A stretch of DNA of 64,000 bases from contig JAEWSZ010000034.1 of NCBI GenBank assembly GCA_023397905.1, forward strand, positions 62,001 through 126,000. Direction: 5' to 3'. Under the pieces are notes generated by a model. It had not been told where the DNA came from and ran no database searches. It saw only the letters and a list, made by a program, of their open reading frames with translations. Of this stretch, positions 42,758 through 49,945 are shown in pieces. This DNA comes from Bacillota bacterium (lineage in GTDB: Bacteria > Bacillota > Clostridia > Acetivibrionales > DSM-1351). The translations under genes and the position numbers were made by a program. The stretch's first letter is position 1. Each line of letters starts with the position of its first letter.

Positions 42758-45265
42758 TTACACCTGCCTTTCCATCCAGTTTTCACAAGCCTGTTCATTC
42801 TTCCAGAGCCGAGGCTGATTTGGCGTAAATAGTTTACAAAGAATCCCTCCGGCCAGCTCATCCTCTTCCTTCAGGCCTTCCCATTCGCAGTAGTGACAAT
42901 CCTCGCATTTTCTTGCCGGCACGTTATCTTTTAATATATCCAGGTAACCCGGGATCACGTCTCTGAGGTTTTCAAAAAACTCAATAATGGCTTCTTTTCT
43001 TTCAAAAGTTCCATAATCATGAACAGTTTGTATGTCCTGTAGATTAATCAATTTAGCAGCTATGAGCGTTCCATACAGCCTATTGACAGTTTCATGTGCA
43101 GCACGTTCCGGAATCCTTTCCACAACCTTTACAGCCGCTGCTTCAATGGGCTTGTCCCTGAGCTGCTGCTCAAGCTCGTGTATTTTGTTCTGAAGATTTG
43201 AAATGAATTCTGGATCCTGTTGATCAGCCTGATCCTTCAACGCCTCATATTCTTCCCGGAGTTCATCAAGCTCAGATTCCAGCCTGTCCGCTTTTCGCTC
43301 AGCGTCAAAAGCCTTTGTAATAGCCTGCTGTTTTTCAACCCGGAGTGTATCCTGCTGCCCCCGGACCTCGTCAATTTTGGCCTTCCATTCGGCTTCCTTT
43401 TCCTTATATTCTTTGTGGGTAGTGATATCGCCGGACAGTACCTGCTCCTGGAGCTCCTTCGGGGCTGAGGGTCTGCTTACCTCAAAAAGTAAAGAAGTTT
43501 GTATGTTTTCAGAAATTTCTATGTTTTCGCAATTTGCGAAAACCCATTCATATGCGTTTATGTTTCTATATACCGTATCTTTTTTCAATCCGATGCTTTC
43601 AAACCATGCAACGAAGGTACCACCATTATAATTTGCCAACTTACTTTGTGCTTCTTTAAGTTCCTTGCCAAGTGCAATAGCGGCCTTAGTTCTTATCTCA
43701 GTTATGTTATTTGCTTTCTCCTGCAGGAATTCAGCTGTATCAGCATCCACTGTGGAGTAGTCAAAAGTGACGGTTTCAGCGGATTTTGTATCATTTTCAG
43801 CCAGATCGTTCGCGGGATCGGATATTTGGATATCATTTTCAGGGGACCCGTTCACCTTTTCAGCCACTCTTCTGAATACGTCGCAGTCAACATAGAAAAA
43901 ATTTTTTAGCATGGCTTTAAGCGCATCGTTTCGTGCTATCAGCACTGCACATCCATCATTATGTTTGCAGAAACAAGGACAATCCTCTCTCATTTCATTA
44001 CAGCCCGATTCAGATCCAATATGGGGCTTTTTTTCAGGCTGCGACGAGATATCTTCTTTATCATCAATCAAGTCAGCCTCATACGTGTACTTAACATCCT
44101 TCTCCAGTGGACACCATTCAGGGCATGTATCTGGCTTAAAATCTTTATCTGAGGCAATCTTTTTCTGTCCTTCGGTAAATTGATAACAGTAATGGGTATG
44201 TGGTTCACACGGGCGTTTTGTCGTTTTTATGCCATCATCAGCAACCACACTGACATATGTATTTTCTTCACTGTACCAATGACCGGCATTACACTTTCCG
44301 CATGCCCGAGTAGATGACTTGCAATCCTGCTTCACTTCCTCAACCTCCTGTTCTTTCTGTTCATAAGAATCACAAATGAACGTATTTTTATGTATTTCTC
44401 CTTTGGTGCATCCTTTACCGCATTTACCCCATGTGCATGCCGGCGTAGAAAAACTAAAGCTTTCGCAGCTCTGACATCTGATGTCTGTTATTTTAGATTT
44501 GCTTTGCCAGTATGTGCAGCCATGACTTTCATCAGGAAATACAAGCTTTGAATTGTTAATATCACATATTCCGTCAAGAAGATGACCGCACTGGGCGCAA
44601 CATGGCTGTTCTTTTGTAGATTTATTGAGTTTAGTTATTGACTTATACTCCCGACATTTACCACCAGGAATATAGATAGGATATTTACCTCCATTTTTAT
44701 AACAATAGCCATAAGCGCCATCATGGTTTGGTTTTTCAAATATCTCAGAATTTGAACAGGTATGACAGTTTTTCTTTTCATCTTCCCCGGCATTTTCAGG
44801 GAAAAACTTCTCAATCAGCTCCCGTTTGGCCGCGATCCCCTTTTTGTTTGAGCTGCAGCTGATAGACAATGTACGCCGGCAGTCGGCCAAATGATCAGCA
44901 TTATAGCCGGCGCTTAAATCCGGATGTTCACCGCAGAAATGCTGTATATCCTCCAGAAGCTGATGATTAAGGCTATTAATGTTTATAGTATTTTTATCAT
45001 CCAGGCTGCCCGTCCAATCTGTTTCGTGATTTGGTTTTTTAGATCCGGCCCGGCACTCGAAACGTTTAAAAACGGGATCCGGATATCCTTCTTCGACGAG
45101 ATTTACAAATGGGCATGTACGGCATTCCACACGCTCAATATCATCTTTAACCTTTAATGGATCCGTAGCACTGGGTAGTAACTTCAGCTCATAGCCTGTT
45201 ACGTCTGCATTGGACGATTTCTGAAATACAATTCCGCATTTTGTCCAGTATGTCTTCTTTGCCAA
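42758..45265 (-). CDS. Large Cys-rich protein with DUF3102 domain
   Basis: The 835-residue protein has about 35 Cys in its first 470 residues, many as CxxC (CRTC, CAQC, CQSC, CGKC and others), so it should bind several zinc ions. A DUF3102-type region follows (about 520-610, TEIRTKAAIALGKELKEAQ, then AWFESIGLKKDTVYRNINAY), then a coiled coil (about 640-720), and a last Cys group (CEDCHYCEW) near residue 795. DUF3102 proteins are common in phage early regions but of unknown function. It may be a multi-zinc DNA- or RNA-binding protein. Confidence 0.75.
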   Translation of the reverse strand: MAKKTYWTKCGIVFQKSSNADVTGYELKLLPSATDPLKVKDDIERVECRTCPFVNLVEEGYPDPVFKRFECRAGSKKPNHETDWTGSLDDKNTININSLNHQLLEDIQHFCGEHPDLSAGYNADHLADCRRTLSISCSSNKKGIAAKRELIEKFFPENAGEDEKKNCHTCSNSEIFEKPNHDGAYGYCYKNGGKYPIYIPGGKCREYKSITKLNKSTKEQPCCAQCGHLLDGICDINNSKLVFPDESHGCTYWQSKSKITDIRCQSCESFSFSTPACTWGKCGKGCTKGEIHKNTFICDSYEQKEQEVEEVKQDCKSSTRACGKCNAGHWYSEENTYVSVVADDGIKTTKRPCEPHTHYCYQFTEGQKKIASDKDFKPDTCPEWCPLEKDVKYTYEADLIDDKEDISSQPEKKPHIGSESGCNEMREDCPCFCKHNDGCAVLIARNDALKAMLKNFFYVDCDVFRRVAEKVNGSPENDIQISDPANDLAENDTKSAETVTFDYSTVDADTAEFLQEKANNITEIRTKAAIALGKELKEAQSKLANYNGGTFVAWFESIGLKKDTVYRNINAYEWVFANCENIEISENIQTSLLFEVSRPSAPKELQEQVLSGDITTHKEYKEKEAEWKAKIDEVRGQQDTLRVEKQQAITKAFDAERKADRLESELDELREEYEALKDQADQQDPEFISNLQNKIHELEQQLRDKPIEAAAVKVVERIPERAAHETVNRLYGTLIAAKLINLQDIQTVHDYGTFERKEAIIEFFENLRDVIPGYLDILKDNVPARKCEDCHYCEWEGLKEEDELAGGILCKLFTPNQPRLWKNEQACENWMERQV

Positions 45266-45280
45266 ATCTTCACCTTCTCT

Positions 45281-45433
45281 CTAAAACTCCTGATAAGCTT
45301 TCTCGGCCTGCTCCTCGGTCCGGATGTCCATCTGATGTTTCATTTCACATTCCAAATATCTAATCTGTTTGTCAGACAGTCCAAGTTCTTTGGCCGCCTT
45401 AATGGCGTATCCGATTGCTGCACCGTTATTCAT
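45281..45433 (-). CDS. Small 50-residue early protein
   Basis: The ORF starts at ATG 45431-45433 behind AGGAGGGAT and ends at TAG 45281-45283. It reads MNNGAAIGYAIKAAKELGLS, with a helix-turn-helix-like continuation (DKQIRYLECEMKHQMDI). It resembles small phage proteins with a UBA- or HTH-like fold. It lies between the excisionase-like and Cys-rich genes. Confidence 0.65.
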   Translation of the reverse strand: MNNGAAIGYAIKAAKELGLSDKQIRYLECEMKHQMDIRTEEQAEKAYQEF

Positions 45434-45452
45434 AGTACTTATCCCTCCTTTA

Positions 45453-45782
45453 TTAAGTTATTCTCCTGAGCCTTGGCATTGTATCAATCCTTTTAGATTT
45501 TTCTAATTCGTTCTCCCACCATTTAGTAAGCTCGTCAGTATCAAGGAGCAATTTTCCGTTCAATAACCTTACATATGGTATCTTAGACTCTCGAATAGCC
45601 TTGTAAATTCCTCCTATGCTTACTCTACCTTGGAAAAATATTTCAGAAGCCTCTTTTACTGTCATGGTATGTGGAATTCTCGGTTGTTCTTGAATAACCG
45701 GTATTTCGAGCTTAGAGCCGCATTTATGGCAGAAAACTGCCTCATCAGTGCATATTGCGTTACAAGATTTACATATGATCAC
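45453..45782 (-). CDS. Zinc-ribbon plus excisionase-type HTH protein
   Basis: The 109-residue product starts with a zinc ribbon (CKSCNAICTDEAVFCHKCG, residues 4-22). It continues with a MerR/excisionase-type winged helix (about 38-95, TVKEASEIFFQGRVSIGGIYKAI, then LLLDTDELTKWW). It may be a directionality factor or regulator for the phage; I cannot separate these. GTG 45780-45782 follows AAGGAGGT; an ATG 33 bp earlier would overlap the Cro-like gene. Confidence 0.75.
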   Translation of the reverse strand: MIICKSCNAICTDEAVFCHKCGSKLEIPVIQEQPRIPHTMTVKEASEIFFQGRVSIGGIYKAIRESKIPYVRLLNGKLLLDTDELTKWWENELEKSKRIDTMPRLRRIT

Positions 45783-45811
45783 AGGCTTACCTCCTTTCTT
45801 CAAGTTCAACC

Positions 45812-46030
45812 TCATTGAACTTCTTGTGTAAAAAAATATACTTGTATCTCAGATGGCGGTATTTCTAAAAGTTCTGCTGCATGAACAATCTCTTCTTGAG
45901 TAAAAAATATTTTACCGTTTAGCTTAAGAGACAGTGTCCTCTCAGATACATTAAACTCTTTTGAAAATGCCGTTTGCGTGCCAAATTTCTCAACTATTCT
46001 GCCACGCAGTTTACTATGATTAAATGCCAT
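45812..46030 (-). CDS. Cro-like repressor
   Basis: The 72-residue protein is an HTH DNA-binding domain (residues 5-65: LRGRIVEKFGTQTAFSKEFN, then ERTLSLKLNGK, EEIVHAAELL). It is the first gene of the leftward early operon, transcribed divergently from the CI-like gene, and fits the phage Cro/anti-repressor position. Confidence 0.82.
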   Translation of the reverse strand: MAFNHSKLRGRIVEKFGTQTAFSKEFNVSERTLSLKLNGKIFFTQEEIVHAAELLEIPPSEIQVYFFTQEVQ

Positions 46031-46050
46031 ACCGATTCCTCCCTTCCTTG

Positions 46051-46065
46051 TTCAATCCCCTTGAA
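46051..46065. promoter_or_regulatory. Operator dyad (leftward leader)
   Basis: TTCAA and TTGAA flank five bases (TCCCC) in a near-perfect dyad just inside the leftward transcript. The same TTCAA/TTGAA half-sites recur at 46111 and in the 46141-46158 palindrome, so they are likely repressor targets. Confidence 0.55.
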
Positions 46066-46073
46066 CTATTTTA

Positions 46074-46102
46074 AATATATCATCCTGAAAACTTAATGTC
46101 AA
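46074..46102 (-). promoter_or_regulatory. Leftward early promoter
   Basis: On the minus strand TTGACA (46097-46102) and TATATT (46074-46079) are separated by exactly 17 bases, matching the sigma-A consensus. It should drive the Cro-like gene and the early operon. Half-site repeats around it suggest repressor control. Confidence 0.8.
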
Positions 46103-46140
46103 TATTTTAGTTCAAATAATTTTAACTTTTCAAACTTTAT

Positions 46141-46158
46141 CTTGAACTTTTGTTCAAG
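46141..46158. promoter_or_regulatory. Palindromic operator at the repressor promoter
   Basis: CTTGAAC-TTTT-GTTCAAG is a perfect dyad overlapping the -35 of the repressor promoter. An imperfect relative with the same half-sites (AGTTCAA...TTAACT) lies at about 46109-46126. CI-like repressors bind such arrays to control both directions. Confidence 0.7.
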
Positions 46159-46170
46159 GTGTGTTATATT
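46142..46170 (+). promoter_or_regulatory. Rightward lysogeny promoter
   Basis: TTGAAC (46142-46147) and TATATT (46165-46170) are separated by 17 bases and lie just upstream of the repressor start at 46194. The overlap with the palindrome predicts autoregulation. Confidence 0.7.
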
Positions 46171-46193
46171 TTATTGGAAAGGCAGGGGTATAT

Positions 46194-46679
46194 ATGGAAA
46201 AATTAAGTACTGCAGACAGACTAAAGGAAATTATGAATTCTCGTAATTTAAGACAGGTTGATATACTGGAGAAGGCAAAGCCTTTCTGTAAGCAGCATAA
46301 TATTAAGATGAATAAATCTGATTTAAGTCAATATGTATCAGGACTTGTAGAACCTGGGCAAGATAAACTATCCATTTTAGCAATGGCTCTTGGAGTAAGC
46401 GAAGCTTGGTTAATGGGTTATGATGTCCCGGAAAATTCAGCTGCAAAAAACTCAGATGATAAAAAGAGTTTTATTTCTCAAGGAGAACAAGTCTTATTAC
46501 ATAAATATAATCTATTGGATGATAAAGGCAAACATACTGTAAATACTATTCTTGATATGGAATATAACAGATGCAATCCCCCAAATACAGAAAGCACATA
46601 TCTTATAGCAGCTCACAATGATAATTTGAATGATCCAGAAGAGCAAAAAAAAGTACGTCGAGATTTAGACAAATTTTAA
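46194..46679 (+). CDS. CI-like phage repressor
   Basis: The 161-residue protein carries a Xre-type helix-turn-helix (about residues 8-70: LKEIMNSRNLRQVDILEKAK, NKSDLSQYVSGLVEPGQDKL). It then has a linker and a short C-terminal part without a visible LexA-type peptidase domain. It is encoded with an ImmA-like protease, so inactivation probably runs through that protease rather than RecA self-cleavage. ATG 46194-46196 has a short leader (GGCAGGGG). Confidence 0.83.
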   Translation: MEKLSTADRLKEIMNSRNLRQVDILEKAKPFCKQHNIKMNKSDLSQYVSGLVEPGQDKLSILAMALGVSEAWLMGYDVPENSAAKNSDDKKSFISQGEQVLLHKYNLLDDKGKHTVNTILDMEYNRCNPPNTESTYLIAAHNDNLNDPEEQKKVRRDLDKF

Positions 46680-46695
46680 CGGACGGTGATTATAT

Positions 46696-47157
46696 TTGAC
46701 CTACGAACAGTTATTAGATGAAACTTATAATAATGATATAATCGTGAAGGAAATTGAATTTGAATCATCATCAAAAGGTCTGATAAAAGGTAGCAAAATA
46801 GCTATTAATGGATATATTGACACTTCAACTGAAAAGGCGTGTATCCTCGCCGAAGAACTTGGGCATTATCATACATCCGTAGGCAATATCCTGGACCAGA
46901 ACAAAACTGAAAACGTAAAGCAAGAAAAGCGGGCCCGGAATTGGGCTTATGAAAAATTGGTTCCTCTGGATGGGATTATTTCTGCTTATGAAGCTGGCGT
47001 CCGAAATAGATATGAACTCGCTTTATATTTGGATGTTATTGAGGTCTTTTTGGAAGAAGCAATTAAGCACTATAAAGAAAAATTCGGCGTATATCATGTT
47101 ATAGGTAATTACATAATTTATTTCGATCCTGTTGGCGTATTTAAGATGTTTGAATAA
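46696..47157 (+). CDS. ImmA/IrrE-type protease
   Basis: The 153-residue protein belongs to the ImmA/IrrE metallopeptidase family that degrades phage-type repressors. The helix ILAEELGHYHTSVGN (about residues 53-67) aligns with the HExxH region, but the first His is Glu here. It starts at TTG 46696-46698 behind GGACGGTGAT, 16 bp after the repressor, and they should be cotranscribed. It probably controls prophage induction. Confidence 0.8.
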   Translation: MTYEQLLDETYNNDIIVKEIEFESSSKGLIKGSKIAINGYIDTSTEKACILAEELGHYHTSVGNILDQNKTENVKQEKRARNWAYEKLVPLDGIISAYEAGVRNRYELALYLDVIEVFLEEAIKHYKEKFGVYHVIGNYIIYFDPVGVFKMFE

Positions 47158-47183
47158 TAGTTTATTAGAAATGGGGTATTGGT

Positions 47184-48506
47184 ATGGCTGGTACTAAAAG
47201 ACAACTTTATAATGGAACTTGGGAATTATGTGTTTCCCTTGGCTCTGATTTGAAAGGCGAAAGAATCAGAGAATACGCATACACCGAAGAGCCATGTAGC
47301 GAAAAGGAAGCTGATATACAATTGGCTGAATTAGTTGTTAATACGGCTAGAAATAATGGTTATGGTAGTAAAACTTTAATTAAGGATTTTATACCTTATT
47401 GGCAAAAGCATCACGCTGATGAACAGCTTAGAAATAAAACTGTATCCAGATATGATGATTTATTAGAGAGAGTTGACGAGTTTTTAGGTCGCTTTTCTTT
47501 AATTGAAATTATTAAAAAACCCACTCTTTTAAAGGAATTTTATGCAGCTTTGCAAAAAGATGGTGTACGAAAAGACGGTAAAAAGGGTGGTCTAGGCATC
47601 CGTACTATTCGTCATCATCATGCAGTTGTATCATCAATGTTCAGTAGTGCTGTTGAGTGGAATATGGTTAAAGAAAATCCTTGTTTAAGGGTTAAACCTC
47701 CTAGAGAAAGAAGAAAAGATAAGAAAAAGAAAAAAAATAACTTTTTCACTATAGATCAGGCGAAAGAGTTTTTGCAAGCTCTTGATAAATTACCTATTAA
47801 AGAATTTAAATATAAAGTTATGGTTTTCCTGGATATATTTACGGGCTTCAGGCGCAGTGAGATCATGGGACTTGAATGGTCTGATTTTAAGTTTAGCAAA
47901 AATAGTGTTACAATTAATCGTACAAGCCAGTATACTGTTGAGGATGGTATTTATGAAGATGATACCAAAAACGACGGTTCCGAAAGAACTTCTATTTTCC
48001 CCGAAACAGTTACTATTATGCTTAAAGAGTACAAAAAACAATGGAATTCCCAAAAGGAAAAAGTTGGTGATAAATGGATTGAAACTGATAGGCTATTTAT
48101 TCAGTGGGATGGCGAACCGATGCACCCTGATACAATAAGTAAATGGTTCTCTAAGTTTATACGAAAAAACAACCTTCCACATGTTACTTATCACGGATTA
48201 CGGCACACATACGGCAGCATATTACTTGCAATGGGAATGGATTTACAATCCGTTGCGGATATACTTGGTCATAGCAGCATACAGATGCTTGTCCAGACCT
48301 ACGGCCATAACGTAATAAAGGGAGGTAATAAAAAAGCAGCCGAATTAATTGATGAGGCTCTGCTTAAGAAACCTAAACCGGTAACTTCCCAAGAGCCAGA
48401 ACCCATAAAACAGGAGAGTATTCTTCCCGATTATTTGCCAGAAGATGTAAAGCTTTTGATTGAAAAATTAATGAGTAATTATGCTCCGGTATCAAAAATA
48501 GGTTAA
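47184..48506 (+). CDS. int: Tyrosine-family site-specific integrase
   Basis: At 440 residues it has an Arm-DNA-binding start (residues 1-60), a SAM-like core domain (about 70-170) and the catalytic domain. The catalytic residues are Arg in TGFRRSE (about 227), HGLRH (about 331-335), LGHS (about 358) and Tyr in QTYGH (about 369). It integrates and excises the prophage. The gene ends 148 bp before the tRNA-Arg fragment, as expected for an integrase next to its att site. Confidence 0.95.
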   Translation: MAGTKRQLYNGTWELCVSLGSDLKGERIREYAYTEEPCSEKEADIQLAELVVNTARNNGYGSKTLIKDFIPYWQKHHADEQLRNKTVSRYDDLLERVDEFLGRFSLIEIIKKPTLLKEFYAALQKDGVRKDGKKGGLGIRTIRHHHAVVSSMFSSAVEWNMVKENPCLRVKPPRERRKDKKKKKNNFFTIDQAKEFLQALDKLPIKEFKYKVMVFLDIFTGFRRSEIMGLEWSDFKFSKNSVTINRTSQYTVEDGIYEDDTKNDGSERTSIFPETVTIMLKEYKKQWNSQKEKVGDKWIETDRLFIQWDGEPMHPDTISKWFSKFIRKNNLPHVTYHGLRHTYGSILLAMGMDLQSVADILGHSSIQMLVQTYGHNVIKGGNKKAAELIDEALLKKPKPVTSQEPEPIKQESILPDYLPEDVKLLIEKLMSNYAPVSKIG

Positions 48507-48511
48507 TTTTG

Positions 48512-48530
48512 TTCCGCCAGTATTCCGCCA
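48512..48530. repeat. Direct repeat, possible integrase arm-type sites
   Basis: TTCCGCCA occurs at 48512-48519 and 48523-48530, exactly 11 bp apart (one helical turn), just after the integrase gene and before the att region. Arm-type sites bound by the integrase N-terminal domain have this sort of arrangement. Confidence 0.4.
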
Positions 48531-48654
48531 AAAAATATAATATTGTGTGAAATATGTGAAAAATTAAGACATTCATAAAAAGTTAAATTTCTTAAAAGCG
48601 CCTATTTGGGCCAATCTTTAAAAATCATGAAGTGTATAAAAACGTGTAATAGAA

Positions 48655-48699
48655 TTCCTAAACCGCAGGTCGCACGTTCGAATCGTGTCGGGCGTACCA
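48655..48699 (+). other. tRNA-Arg(CCT) 3' fragment, likely attR
   Basis: The sequence is the 3' part of a tRNA: anticodon loop TTCCTAA (anticodon CCT at 48657-48659), stem strand ACCGC, variable loop AGGTC, T stem GCACG and CGTGT around TTCGAAT, acceptor strand CGGGCGT, discriminator A and CCA. The 5' half is absent: the bases upstream do not pair with the anticodon stem. This is the remnant expected at one end of an element that recombined in the anticodon loop. The intact tRNA should be at the other prophage end. Confidence 0.8.
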
Positions 48700-48757
48700 G
48701 AAAATGTGGGCACTATAGATTTATGGTGTAAAAAGCCAGAGTCTATGCGCCTCGAAA

Positions 48758-48791
48758 GGGTTTTCACTTTAAAAAGTGAAGGCCCTTTTTT
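48758..48791 (+). terminator. Intrinsic terminator after the tRNA fragment
   Basis: GGG-TT-TTCACTTT and AAAGTGAA-GG-CCC form a stem followed by TTTTTT. It is probably the original terminator of the tRNA gene or of the flanking region. Confidence 0.75.
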
Positions 48792-48867
48792 CGTAGATTT
48801 ATCAGCCTGTCAACTTCACTCCGTGGGGAGTCAAACCCGCAACATAACTTAATAGAAAAACAGTATG

Positions 48868-48900
48868 GCCGAGGTTTTGGAAATAAGACCTCGGCTTTTT
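48868..48900 (+). terminator. Leader hairpin before the first island gene
   Basis: GCCGAGGTTTT and AAGACCTCGGC (one mismatch) enclose a short loop and are followed by TTTTT. It is an intrinsic terminator structure 32 bp before the first island gene, so it may be an attenuator or the end of an incoming transcript. Confidence 0.65.
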
Positions 48901-48932
48901 ATATTTATTAAAAGGAAAGATGAGGTCAGCCT

Positions 48933-49601
48933 ATGGACAAAAAATATTTCAACGAACTTGCCCGTATCCTCGCCAAAAACGGTATCCAGTCCGCCCTCTT
49001 GCGTGAGGACAATCTTGCAGTTCTGCTGGATGGCAAACCCGCCTGTCATGTGGGCGCCACCAGTCAGATGTATGTAGCTCCGGGTGACCTGCGAACACCG
49101 GAAGCCAATGAACTCTACCACAAGACAGCGCCCATCGCTGAAATGGTCAAAGAATATATGACGGCGATGGAAAAATCCCCTCCTCTGAAAGCAAGTGCGT
49201 TGGACAAAGACTTTCAGCTACTTGCTGAATTTAATGGTGCCGTTCTCGCCGGCCGGGAAACTGAATTCGGATATATGTTTGCCACATGGAGGCGAGACTA
49301 CAATGGTGCCGGTGTATTCAGCGGCGAATATTTTCTGGATGGCTACACGGCAGCAAAGCAGGACTTTGCCATCCGCACTGGTTTGATTGAAAAACAGCGA
49401 CTTTTTTCCGATGTCCAGCTTTTGGACATTTATCAGAGCATCAACGATACCTTTGAAGCCGGATACGAGCTAACGCAGAATGACGAGAGACAACTCTCCA
49501 GTATTCAAAATCAGATTGAGACCCTGCTCCCGGACGTTAAGGAGCGGATTGCCGCAATACAGCAAAAAGCCTTTGACGCTATGCAGGGACAGTCCCTGTA
49601 A
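48933..49601 (+). CDS. Hypothetical island protein
   Basis: I do not recognise this 222-residue protein. It has an N-terminal region with DGKPACHVGATSQMYVAPGDLRT (about residues 32-54), a central strand/helix part with FGYMFATWRRDYNGAGVFSGEYF, and a helical C-terminus. It recurs in my reading as a common first gene of such islands, with an AAAGGAAAG leader upstream. The C-terminus (AMQGQSL) does not carry the M-G-G-M tail of several neighbours. Confidence 0.6.
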   Translation: MDKKYFNELARILAKNGIQSALLREDNLAVLLDGKPACHVGATSQMYVAPGDLRTPEANELYHKTAPIAEMVKEYMTAMEKSPPLKASALDKDFQLLAEFNGAVLAGRETEFGYMFATWRRDYNGAGVFSGEYFLDGYTAAKQDFAIRTGLIEKQRLFSDVQLLDIYQSINDTFEAGYELTQNDERQLSSIQNQIETLLPDVKERIAAIQQKAFDAMQGQSL

Positions 49602-49651
49602 AATGCCCCTCTTTTAGATCAGTCAAAAACAGAAAATGAAAACATTTAAAG

Positions 49652-49697
49652 GCCGAAGAACCGGGGCGGGACACGCCTCTATTCTCCGGCTTTTTTT
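49652..49697 (+). terminator. Intrinsic terminator after first island gene
   Basis: GCCGAAGAA pairs with TTCTCCGGC (one mismatch), with an inner GGCG/CGCC stem, and a run of seven T follows. It ends the first island transcript or acts as an attenuator for the next gene 24 bp downstream. Confidence 0.7.
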
Positions 49698-49720
49698 GTT
49701 ATCAGGAAAGGAGAAAAACT

Positions 49721-49945
49721 ATGTTGGTACGATACCGAAGAAATAGAAATAATGCCTGTTACGACTCGGAGAGCCTCGTAACGGTCGGTAGGCCCGAGCC
49801 ACCTGAACCTTTACGCCGTCCATTTCATAGCTGCGGTGAATGCCCTTATGCGGCGCATGGCTTTCAGTGCTACACTGCCGAGGGCGACTGCCTGAAAACC
49901 CATCTAGAGAAAGTTGAGAGCAGAAGAAAGACGGTGAAAACATGA
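49721..49945 (+). CDS. Small Cys-rich protein
   Basis: The 74-residue protein has a basic start (RYRRNRNN) and one Cys-rich segment (CGECPYAAHGFQC, then GDC, about residues 38-57) that could bind zinc or an iron-sulfur cluster. It follows an AAAGGAG leader and overlaps the following ArdA gene by 4 bp (ATGA). The function is unknown. Confidence 0.6.
   Translation: MLVRYRRNRNNACYDSESLVTVGRPEPPEPLRRPFHSCGECPYAAHGFQCYTAEGDCLKTHLEKVESRRKTVKT

Larger units (their letters stand above)
1..48699. mobile_element. Contractile-tailed prophage (left end outside window)
   Basis: The region carries a nearly complete temperate phage gene set: lysis genes, tail fibre, P2-like baseplate and tail, lambda-like head, terminase, replication and recombination genes, a lysogeny switch and a tyrosine integrase. 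Structural and early genes are all on the minus strand, while repressor, ImmA and integrase are on the plus strand. The right boundary is taken as the tRNA-Arg 3' fragment. The left boundary and the intact tRNA are not in the window. No gene of a standard module looks broken, so the prophage may be inducible; that is an inference. Confidence 0.93.
48507..48932. other. Junction region between prophage and island (no gene)
   Basis: This 426-bp stretch contains no convincing gene. It holds two 8-bp repeats next to the integrase, the tRNA-Arg 3' fragment, a terminator, and a leader hairpin before the first island gene. The base composition changes here from AT-rich phage sequence to GC-richer island sequence. 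Confidence 0.7.

Noticed and set aside
48655..48699. A complete tRNA gene
   Set aside because: Only the 3' half is present; the upstream bases do not form the acceptor, D or anticodon stem, so it is a remnant rather than a functional gene.
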